In this document: in pieces, positions 50,067 to 60,183 of the stretch
Layout of the letters: every line of letters begins with the position of its first letter
Position numbering within the stretch: the first letter of the stretch is position 1
NCBI GenBank assembly: GCA_012295275.1
Contig: CM022672.1
Coordinates: 9,005,404 to 9,067,403 of the forward strand
DNA from: Chrysomallon squamiferum
Taxonomy: Eukaryota; Mollusca; Gastropoda; Neomphalida; Peltospiridae
DNA length: 62,000 bases
Reading direction: 5' to 3'
Translations under genes and position numbers: made by a program
Notes under the pieces: model-generated
What the model was told of the DNA's origin: nothing
What the model saw: the letters and a program-made list of their open reading frames with translations, nothing else
Database searches by the model: none

Positions 50067-50889
50067 GTATGTAAACAAACAACTGAGAAGCATTGTATTA
50101 GTTTACTGTTAATATGATACAAACAATGAAATAAAATATACTCTCTGCACGTTGGTTCAGATGAACTCTGTAAATAAATCCTGTAAATTTCATTATAACA
50201 TGATGAGAGAATGACTGAAATTGAATAAGAGATGCCGAATCACCAACAGCAATAACAACATCAGCAAAACAACAAGAACAATAATAAAAATAATAAATAG
50301 TCCCGATTTCTACTTCTTATTAGATTAAAAACAAAACAAACAAAAAAAAAAACCCCAAAAACAAACAACAAACAAATCAGCATAAATACATACACAGATT
50401 GAACGTTAATTAATTTGTTTTTTAATGCATTCGTTTCTACATGTAATTTCTTCCTTTATTCATTCTTTCACTCTTTCATTTATTAATTAATTCATTCACT
50501 CAATCACTCAGTCATTCATTCAAAGTAAACTGAGAAACAAGCATTTAGTTTCTTAGAGAAAACATTATAACAAGATGATGTAATATTAAAAAAGAATACT
50601 AACCAAGAATTACTCTCTGATCCTCCCATGTTTACGAGAGTGGAAATTTAATTTTATGGAATTTGCCTAAAAAGTATCCATTGCAGGTTCCTTATTAAAT
50701 GAAATATCTACTTAACAAACAAACGCCCGTAACAGCTTTTTTAACTTTTTTATTTTATTTTATTTTTTTATATAACGAAAACATGAATAAATTTATGAAG
50801 TCTATATAATAATAGGAAAAGCATATTATATTGTTATACTTATCTTTTTTTTTATGGATATATATTTTTTATCAATAACTTGGTAATCT

Positions 50890-51480
50890 GTTAGTTGCAT
50901 ATGTCCTGTCGCTTTGGCTAATGAAAAGAACACCATTTGTCATTTCGCACGCCGCTATGTGTACTGCATGTGCAAACGAGGTTGGTTCGTGCTGTCGCAG
51001 AAGCACGTGCAGTACGGACGCATTGAAATCACATTCTGATGCACTGTACCAACATTATGCAAAAACAAAACGAAGATTTTATCTTGTTAAGATGGGTCGC
51101 GGTCCAGGCTTAACGGAAAATCAGCGTCATGAAGCAATATGACGACTTAACGCCGGCCAACGCGTACACGACGTACATCGCTCGGTAATGTTCATGACGG
51201 TACCATTTGACGACTCCGACAACGCGTACACCAAACTGGGCAAGTGCAAGATAACCACGTTTTGATAGATCATGATTAACTATTGCAAATGAGTCTCTGT
51301 CACCAATTTGGTAGTTGTACCCCTCCGTTTCATCAGATTAAAGAACGACATTGAAACCGTGACACCGTGTTTCTGCTGGTTACATTCAGAAATGCTGTAT
51401 CAATAAAATAATGCGTTCAGATAAATTCAATATCCAATCAGGTTGTCTGTATTTCATATCTTGTACGTATATGTTAAACT
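50890..51480 (+). mobile_element. Internally deleted Tc1-type element, plus orientation
   Basis: It starts like a full transposase (ATGGGTCGCGG at 51092; MGRGPGLTENQRHEAI then a stop and RLNAGQRVHDV) and jumps within about 200 bp to the 3' end sequence also found in the element at 54.8 kb (GAAATGCTGTATCAATAAA). The whole catalytic region is gone. It lies inside a degenerate repeat array of duplicated block B (array halves at about 50760-50880 and 51600-51680), so it probably inserted after duplication. Confidence 0.8.
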
Positions 51481-51493
51481 GATTTGGCACAGT

Positions 51494-51494
51494 A

Positions 51495-51563
<69 letters not shown>
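51494..51563 (+). repeat. (TG)n(TA)n microsatellite
   Basis: Short TG then about 58 bp of TA, directly after the Tc1 element end. Confidence 0.97.
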
Positions 51564-51566
<3 letters not shown>

Positions 51567-53009
51567 TACTACTATAATTTTAGAAATAGAATACAAGGTG
51601 CAAATTTTTTATCACTATCTTTTTTTTCCATCGAAGACAAGAAAATATTTAAGAATGCTATGCAATAGCGTTATACAGGTAGTTTATATTTATATATTTA
51701 TCTTTCCGTATGTTAATATCATGGAGATAATAACTTGCATTAATGACTTCAGTGGCTGATATTGTAATTTAACTGAAAGAGATTTATTTTATTATATTTT
51801 ATGCAGCGTCTAAATAGAGAAACACTTAAAACAGCCGTTTAAAGACTAATCTCGGAAGACTGTTTGGAATGGGTAAAAATAAATATATTTAGCGTATTTA
51901 TTACTCTTCTATTTATTTCCTTTGCATTTATTTATATTTATTTAGTGAGTGTTTCCTTCTGGCAAGTATAAATAAAAAAACTTTTAAAGAAAATATTTGA
52001 TTATATAAATGAAACAATTAATAATTAATTAAATAAAATTATTAATAATTAATTAATTTATAAATAAATAAATAATTTTATTTATTGATGTATATATTTT
52101 GTTATTTATAAATGAAATTAATGTTCAGTTTAGTTAAGTAATTAATTATTTCTTTAATACATTTTTTAAAAAAAAATACTTTCCATCAGTAAAAACACAT
52201 CAGGACATATCATCCAAATAAGATTTAATTTTCTGTGTTATTATAGCCTGTAGAAATAACTGCCATGTAATTTCTTTGAAACATGAAATGTATCAATAAC
52301 AATACTCTCTTTGAATGTAAAGAAAATTAATTCTGTCATTTTAGGTTTAATTCAAGTCAAGAAAACATATTAATAAACAAGGAAAAAAATAGTTACTGGG
52401 TAAGTGTAAAATTCTTTAGTCTTCTTCACAAAATAACTAAATTATGAGTATGACTGTATTAAAGTTTTACAATATTGTATTGTGTGAACAGGTGTATGTG
52501 TCTACGTGTGCATATGTATCTAGATATGTACGTAGGTGTATATTTATATAAATTGATATATGTATATACTGTACTTATATATTTGTAAGTTTGTATGCTG
52601 ATAATGTTTGCTTTTCAAGAAATTATTCTTAATTAACAGTGTAAATTTAAATAAAAAACTGAGTTACAATTTACTTTTTTGAAATGTAATATATTTTATC
52701 TTTTGTTTTTTCATATATTTCTGAACTCAAAATCCAAACGTTCGTCATAGCAACCAGCTGTGTCTGACATTTCTACAGTTAGATTTCAAATCAAATTCAC
52801 AGAACTAGAAACACTTGTCACTGGCGTGTTGTCTAATGAACTGAGAACCAGTCTTCATTTATCTGCAAATAAATATATTTACGTGAAGATCTAAATTCCA
52901 TGCTGTGTTTTAGAACGCAACCACAGACTGTGTGTTACTTACACGTGGATTCTTTCATTTTTCTCATCAATTTTCCTCACTTATAATCACGAGAGTATTT
53001 GTGTAAGCG

Positions 53010-53925
53010 ATGGATACCAGTACTAACGGAACTAGTTTAAATTCGTCATCTTGGATTAGCAACCTGTTTCGTCCGTCGTTGTCGTTATCAGTGCCTCTCA
53101 CAGCTCTGTGTCTAGGAGCACTTGTAGAAAATGTTGTTACTTGTATATTCATTGTAAAGAAGAAAGTTATGAACAAGTATTCAGTCTACGTGGCAGTGAT
53201 ATCGCTGTCTATAAGCGATAGTCTACTCTGTTTCAATGGTCTCATAAATATGACTATTGTTCATTACATGACCTCAACTGATCCGGAGAATGTAAGTCCA
53301 ATCTTGTGCACCATTCTTCTTTTTATCAGCTTGTATGCGGTTTTAAACACCACTAGTCAACGAGCCATTTCAATTTACAACATTAAGAACAATTCTAGTC
53401 TCTCAAGACTGTTTACAAAACGTAAAACTTTCTTCTGTGTTCTCGTAATGTGGACATTTCTAACTTCTGTGGTCGTTGTCTCAAATGCAATCGGAGATAG
53501 AAATTTTGCAAAAGCATTAAAAAAATCATACAACAGATAGAATGACAAGCATCTGACAGAACAATGATATGATAACATTACGTGACGGCATATGTTGTGG
53601 CAACGTCATCAGTCAGCTGAGAAATCTCAATAATGACAGCAGCACGTATGTGGACGGCTCCATTCCACGACACAAACCTCCTAAACGTCAGTCTAAAGAA
53701 CTTGTTGCCACAATCATTGTTGGTGTTCTTGTTGCAACGCATTCTGCAACCATCATTCCTTGGATAATTCAACTCGGTAGACTCATTCAGGACGCAGAAT
53801 CAATAGATGATTTGGCGAAAGGAGCATTCTTTTCGATTCTGAATGCGATAGCGGATCCAGTCATTTTTGTCCTTTCTTTACAGAGTGTACGAGAGAAACT
53901 GTGTTGTCGATGTCAGAGAAACTAA
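53010..53925 (+). pseudogene. Seven-transmembrane receptor, copy 3 (multiple deletions)
   Basis: From ATG 53010 it matches copies 2 and 4 through TM1-TM2. It then shows an in-frame 21-bp loss in TM3 (junction 53360/53361, removing LLLISGM), loss of roughly 250 bp covering TM4-TM5 (junction near 53469), an extra base in an A-run near 53520 giving a TAG, and a further loss of about 50-60 bp near 53556. The 3' part (TM6-TM7, about 53569-53925) is open and well preserved (KRQSKELVATIIVGVLVATHS, DPVIFVLSLQSVREK). It cannot make a seven-helix protein. Confidence 0.92.
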
Positions 53926-54779
53926 AATGAAAGGAAAGAATTACGGTTTAAAGGAATAATTCATTATTAATTATTATTATCTGCTTGAATGTATTATTAA
54001 TGAATTCTGATATTTTGTTTAAGAAAATATAATTAGTTGATGATGTTGTCAGGGATCTCTGGATAATTTTGGTTCAGTGTATGAAAATGAAAAAGTCACG
54101 AATCATGACCTCAATGTATTCAGTAAGTCGTGCTTTGAACTGTATTCTTCTAGACTTTGCTTCAAATATTTAAATCAGCTATAATTCAGTGTCGTAAAGC
54201 ATCAGATGCAATCTATAATTATTTCAAATTGATTGTAATTTATTGAAGAATTGGCAGGATTTTCTTATTTCTGAATTTTGTGCAGATTCATTTGTATAAG
54301 TTGACTAATTATGTATTAGTTAGGAATGTATTTTACTTTGAAAATGTTGAACGTTTTATAAAAACACAATGGTTATAAAACACACACACACATATAATTG
54401 TGCGAATGTGTCTGAAATATCGAATTATTGTCTTAAGATATTAGATTGATCCGAAGAAGGTTGAAATGGCGAATCTGCCAGGAAAAACAGATATCTTAAG
54501 ACAGTAACCAGTTACTCATTTTTGCTGCAATCAACTCAACTCACCGCTGTTGATTGTAGTAGATCCACGGGTGTTGATTTCGTTTTCGGCTATATAAAAG
54601 AAAATATTTTTGAATAACTAAACCGAAGTGCTTGTAAGATATTTGTGTATAATGTTGTAATTTTTATCGAGGTAAACACAGAATGGTTGCTCTGTGTTAC
54701 TGTTCATTTAAATGTTAAATATAAGCTCCATGTGCTTTCCAGATTTATATATTTTGTGCCAAATAAGTTTAGCAATTAC

Positions 54780-55800
54780 GTACAAGATGGTGAAATTCAG
54801 ATAACCTTATTGAATATTGAATTTATTTGTACACATTATTTCACTGATGCAGCATTTCTCAATGTCACCGTGTCAACGTCGTTACTTTAATGTTATGAAA
54901 TGAATCGGAGGGGTACATGTACCAAACTGGTCAGAGTGACTGAATGATATGTGTTTGTATGCACCAGCGGCATTGATGACAGCAGTACATCGTCCTCTCA
55001 TGCTTCTAATCAGAGTATTAATTTCAAGAGCAGTAATTGCGTTCCATTTCCGATTCAGAGCAATTTCTAGATCATAGACATTAAGGATATGAGGATGGTT
55101 TTCGCATACCCTACGGTCCAGTAGGTTCCATGTATGTTCAACTGGGAACAAGTCAGGGGACTTTGGTTGCGAGTTCAACACTTGGATGTGGTTCCGATCA
55201 AGAAGATTAGTGGTTAGACTATCGGTATGTGGTCTAGCGTTGTCATTTTGAAACAGAAAGTCAGGATGCTGCTGCAGGAATGGAATCACCACTGGTGTAA
55301 TAATCTCGTCGCAGTAACGTTTAGCAGTCATGTATCCATGAATGAAAACAAGATCTGTTTTCCCTCCACCATGAATGCCGGCCCAGTCCATGACGCTGTC
55401 ACCGCCATATCGGTCATGCTGAATGACGTTGTCTATATCATACTGAATACAAAACCTGGATTCGTCTGTGAATAAAGTCTGATCCCATTGTCTACGTCGC
55501 CAGTGTTGATGTATACTGGCCCATCTCATACGTACCTGAACGTGAAGCGCTGTCAGGGGAACAGTTACAACAAGGCGACGTGCTTATAATCCAGCAGCAT
55601 GGAGTAGGAATGACGGACAGTTTGAGCATGAATGCTAGCGCTAGTGGTTTGCTGAAAGTTAGAGCGCTTTGGAAACTGTGACGTCGAGACGATTACGAAA
55701 GTACTGAGCGAAGTCGTATACGCGTTGGCCAGCGTTAAGCCTGGACGGCGACCCATTATAACAGGATACATTCTTCCTTCCTCTAACACTACTTGTTATC
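54780..55800 (-). mobile_element. Tc1-type DNA transposon, decayed, minus orientation
   Basis: The frame at 55529-54882, which extends upstream of its ATG without a stop to about 55588, encodes the catalytic half of a Tc1/IS630 transposase. It has FTDESRF with the first Asp, QNDNARPH with the second, and SPDLFPVEHTW with Glu exactly 34 residues later (DD34E). The N-terminal half (MGRRPGLTL from about 55755) is out of frame, so the element is inactive. The 3' part, after the stop, matches the end of the element at 51.1 kb (AGAAATGCTG, AATAAATTCAATAT). Terminal repeats were not delimited. Confidence 0.88.
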
Positions 55801-56579
55801 ACGGTCTAGCGAGCATTAATGGGAAAACTCATAACCCTCTGCTTCAGATTAAGTGTTCCAATTTTCCGGGTGAAATTAAATAAAATATTCTGTACGCAGA
55901 CAGTAATCTTCAAAGTAAATTTCTTTTTTTAAAACCATTGTTTTTACTCTCCAATAATTATTTCACACGAAGATAGCGAATACAACGAGCAGCGAGGCGA
56001 AACAGCCAATCAGAGTGTCAAGCGTCAAAGAAATTTCATGAAAAAGGCTCCTTGTCATTTCACAATCTACTACCAGATTTGTGTGCGACAGTTAAAAGTA
56101 CTTAAGTATGTCAGCTTTATTTCTGACACTGTAGAACTGTCCAAGTTATGAGGAAAATGTTCATTATGCATTACAACGGTGTTTTTGCTAAGACAAAAGC
56201 TATTATCTTACTGAGTATTCTTGTAATATCTATTTTCAGACATAACAACAACAACAACAACAACAAAAAAAAAAAAAAAATTATTAGAAAATGAATGGAT
56301 TGATCAACATTATATATATATATTATTTATTTTCTTATTTCTCAAAGAAATAACCATAGAAAACACACCGAGGCCGTATAAACGGGTCATCGTTAGCACT
56401 TCTATTCTGTATAACGTTGCAGTGTAAATCAAACTTTGATGTGGTTTCTATTCACAGACTTTATAGAAAGAAAACGAAACGTAACTGATTTATTGATCTT
56501 ATAATGTATTTTGTCATGACTATGCCTTATGTTATAATAGGCCTACAGTGGTGTTATAATGAACAAAAACAAGTAAGAA
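55801..56579. other. Intergenic stretch between Tc1 element and block C
   Basis: No frame or repeat of note apart from an ACA/poly-A run near 56240-56280. Confidence 0.55.
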
Positions 56580-58900
56580 ATACTTGTTCATTTTGTTTTG
56601 AAGGATATGAAATGTATGGCTGGTGATATATTTTGGTCTTTGAAGAAAATCATTCATATCTGGATTCACAGAGTCATTCTAAGTATGAATATGTTTCAGT
56701 AATCCTTGTTGTTTTTGTTATTGTTTAGTACAATGAAATGTATTATCATTTTTTCTTTTGTTATTCCAGATATTTCTGAATTTAAAATCAAAACGTTCAT
56801 CATAGCAACCAGCTGTGCGTGACATTTCTTCAGTTCGATTTCAAATCAAATTCACAGAACTAGATACACTTGTCACTGGCGTGTTGTCTAATGAACTGAG
56901 AACCAGTCTTATTTATCTGCAAATAAATATATTTACGTGAAGATCTAAATTCCATGCTGTGTTTTACAACGTAACCGCAGACTGTGTGTTACTTATATGT
57001 GGATTCTTTCATTTTTTCCCATCAATTTTCCTCTGTTATAAACACGAGAGTATTTGTGTAAGTGATGGATACCAGTTCTAACGGAACTAGAACAAATTCG
57101 TCATCTTGGATTAGCAACCTGTTTCATCCGTCGTTGTCGTTATCAGTGCCTCTCACAGCTCTGTGTCTAGGAGCACTTGTAGAAAATGTTGTTACTTGTA
57201 TATTCATTGTAAAGAAGAAAGTTATGAACAAGTATTCAGTCTACGTGGCAGTGATATCGCTGTCTATAAGCGATAGTCTACTCTGTTTCAACAGCCTAAT
57301 AAATATGACTATTGTTCATTACATGACGTCAACTGATCCGGAGAATGTAAGTCCAATCTTGTGCACCATTCTTCTTTTTATAAACTTGTATGCAGTTTTA
57401 ATCACTACTAGTCAACTGTTGTTGATAAGCGGTATGCGAGCTATTTCAATTTACAGCATTAAGAATAATTCTAGTCTCTCAAGACTGTTTACAAAAAGAA
57501 AAACCTTCATCTGTGTTGTCATCATGTGGACTCTTCTAACTTTTGGCAGTGTCATTTCTATGATAATTGACAGAACTGTCTACAATGCAAAACCTCAGTT
57601 CTGTCGGTTTAGATCTATAATCGCTTTACTGGGAACTACAACACATTATTTTCTAATAGCTGCAGCATTTAACTATTCGTTTTGCTTGCTATTTTACTTA
57701 TTATCAATCTACAGACTGATCTGTATTGGACTTGAGAGAAAAAAAGTGGATACGGTTGTTGTCTCAAATGCAGTTAGAGACAGAAATTTAGCAAAATCAT
57801 CAAGAAGTCATACAACAGATACAATGACAAGCATCTGTCAAATTGAGCAGGTTCAGAAACATTTTCCCTACCATGACAGCCGCACTGAAATGACGACATT
57901 ACGTGACGGCATAGGTTGCAGCAGTGTCATCAGTCAGAGGAGAAATCTCAATAATGACAACAGCACGTATTTGGACGGCTCCATTCCACGACACAAACCT
58001 CCTAAACGTCAGTCTAAAGAACTTGTTGCTACAATCATTGTTGGTGTTCTTGTTGCAACGCATTCTGCAACCATCGTGCCTTGGATAATTCAACTCGGTC
58101 GAGTGATTCAAGACCCAGAATCAATAGAGAACTTAGTGAAAGGAGCTCTGTTTTCAATTGTTAATGCGATACTGGATCCATTCATTTTCGTCCTGTCTCT
58201 ACAGAGTGTACGAGAGAAAGTCTGCAGTCGATGTAAGACAAAGTAAAGTTTGTTTTGGTAGACTTTGTGTCAAATATCGACAAAAGAACGATGTCATAGA
58301 GCATTAGCAGCAGTCTATAATTATTCTAAATGTTTTATAATAAAATGTTTTGCTGACTTTCGTAACACTTTTGAGAAGTTCGCAGAATTTTCAAATTTCT
58401 GAATTTTATTCGGATCGACGTGTTGTCAGTAAAACCTGACTAATTCATCAAAAGATAGAAATGTATTTTTATTACAAAATATTGAACATTTTATAAAGAG
58501 TATATATCCTGCAATCCTAAATACTACAGTACATGTTTTAATAAATAAAACAGCATGTTTTATTTCTCAATTTTCCGCAATCGAGAGATATAATTTGCTT
58601 TTCGCTTATAAATATATAAAATGTTCAATCTTTATGTTTAACAAATTTATATAAAAATTAAATATACGTATATCCTAGTTTTTTTAATGTCTAAATTTTG
58701 ACTTGCTGTAACTGACGAGGAAAATCTTAAGATTTACTCAAACAATTTTGAGTGAAGCCGATGTTTACAACGCGTATGACACGAACAAGAAAAAGTAATA
58801 AAAGCAAAGAACTTTGTACAGGTTTACTGTTACCATGGTGCAAATAATGAAATAAAATATACTAACTGCTCGACGCTACAAATTTATGGATTATCAGTTC
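56580..58900 (+). repeat. Duplicated block C (carries receptor copy 4)
   Basis: The 5' flank from about 56580 matches block A/B upstream sequence (CACTTGTCACTGGCGTGTTG at 56869, 47587 and 52812). The 3' flank matches after a deletion of roughly 250 bp just past the stop (GTAGACTTTGTGTCAAATA at 58258 and 49209), and again at 58800-58865 against 50090-50140. It is the shortest and most diverged block. Confidence 0.75.
57065..58246 (+). CDS. Class-A-like seven-transmembrane receptor, copy 4 (intact, 393 aa)
   Basis: ATG at 57065 (the frame opens one codon earlier at a GTG; ATG is conserved in copies 2-4). Two N-glycosylation sequons lie before TM1 (NGT, NSS). Helices fall at roughly 22-48, 58-82, 97-122, 144-167, 190-217, 315-340 and 350-373. 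TM2 keeps SISDSLLC. The Cys pair is ILCTI and QFCRF. After TM3 the DRY site reads MRA. TM6 has ATHSATIVPW instead of CWxP, and TM7 has LDPFIFVLS instead of NPxxY. Loop 3 is about 95 residues, with a proline/basic end (PRHKPPKRQSKE). AATAAA follows at 58339. It is the only intact plus-strand member and the reference for dating lesions in copies 2 and 3. Ligand unknown. Confidence 0.9.
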   Translation: MDTSSNGTRTNSSSWISNLFHPSLSLSVPLTALCLGALVENVVTCIFIVKKKVMNKYSVYVAVISLSISDSLLCFNSLINMTIVHYMTSTDPENVSPILCTILLFINLYAVLITTSQLLLISGMRAISIYSIKNNSSLSRLFTKRKTFICVVIMWTLLTFGSVISMIIDRTVYNAKPQFCRFRSIIALLGTTTHYFLIAAAFNYSFCLLFYLLSIYRLICIGLERKKVDTVVVSNAVRDRNLAKSSRSHTTDTMTSICQIEQVQKHFPYHDSRTEMTTLRDGIGCSSVISQRRNLNNDNSTYLDGSIPRHKPPKRQSKELVATIIVGVLVATHSATIVPWIIQLGRVIQDPESIENLVKGALFSIVNAILDPFIFVLSLQSVREKVCSRCKTK

Positions 58901-59158
58901 TGATTAACTACAGTTAACATTATAACTGAGAAATTAAAAGAGATATCCAAGTCAGTGAAGCTGATGCTGATTATTATGATAATGGGTTCTTTGGTAATGA
59001 CTAAAATACTGAAAACAACTTTACAATCAGTCAGTATTCTATTTCCATATGAAATATAAATTTTATTTGTTACTGTTAACATCTGTACTTTTGGAAACAC
59101 AATTGTAACAACATATCGATGATTAAACGTTTTAGGTTTTATGCTTATAACTTCAAGA

Positions 59159-59159
<1 letters not shown>

Positions 59160-59234
<75 letters not shown>
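59160..59234 (+). repeat. (CAT)n(ATT)n compound microsatellite
   Basis: About 14 CAT units passing directly into about 11 ATT units. Confidence 0.97.
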
Positions 59235-59560
59235 GCTGTTTTTCTTTTCAGTAATACTAAGTCAAACGTGAACTTTTCGTTTAACAGTACTTTGGCAACC
59301 CGTCACTCTAAAATCATGAAATCATTTGATACTCTAGAATTTCAGAACAAAGGAAATAAAGCCTACCAATTTACGTCTAATTATCTTGTTAGTGTAGATA
59401 TATAAGTCGTGATTTTCATTCCTCAGACACATTTTTCATTATCGATCACTATCACCGAGTCACTCAAGAAATCATTGACTTGGGTATCGATTGCAGTTGT
59501 CTTGATGTGATACGGTTGTCAGATCAATTTTCATTAATTCTTTTGTCGTGCTTTTTTATT

Positions 59561-59561
59561 T

Positions 59562-59617
<56 letters not shown>

Positions 59618-59695
59618 TGTATGTATGTATGTATGTATATGTATATATATATATGTATTTATATATATATGTATATATATGTATGTATGTATATA

Positions 59696-59738
<43 letters not shown>

Positions 59739-59745
59739 ATGTGTG

Positions 59746-59796
<51 letters not shown>
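59561..59796 (+). repeat. (TA)n/(TGTA)n/(TG)n compound microsatellite
   Basis: TA, TATG and TG runs over 236 bp with no break longer than a few bases. Confidence 0.97.
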
Positions 59797-60034
59797 TATT
59801 TTGTTGAAAATCGAAGGAATGATCATTTGGTTTTTTTTAAGTGACAGTGGATTGAAAAATGATAAAAAGTCATTCCTCATTGCTGAAGCACTCGGCCAGT
59901 CATACACGTGCTCACAGCGATGAGCGTAAACTGGGATTAACTGGGAAAGGAATGTAGTGAGATTTAAAAAACAAACAAACAAACAAAAAAACTAAATAAA
60001 TATGTAAATTATTATTATTTACTGGGGTTCCGAT

Positions 60035-60067
<33 letters not shown>

Positions 60068-60146
60068 AAATCCAGCATATTGAAAAGGTAACATATGAGA
60101 GCAGCTTGGTCGCGACGAAGTTACAAAGAAAATGTAGTTACCTCCC

Positions 60147-60183
<37 letters not shown>

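Larger units (their letters stand above)
50378..54590 (+). repeat. Duplicated block B (carries receptor copy 3)
   Basis: This is the second copy of block A, interrupted by a Tc1 element at about 50.9-51.48 kb and a (TA)n tract, and bounded on the right by a second Tc1 element. Between them, 51760-53010 is close to 46500-47768 with small indels. Confidence 0.85.

Noticed and set aside
59480-59982. Frames of 107-147 codons near the right end
   Set aside because: Mostly TA/TG microsatellite translation (Ile-Tyr, Cys-Val, His-Thr runs).
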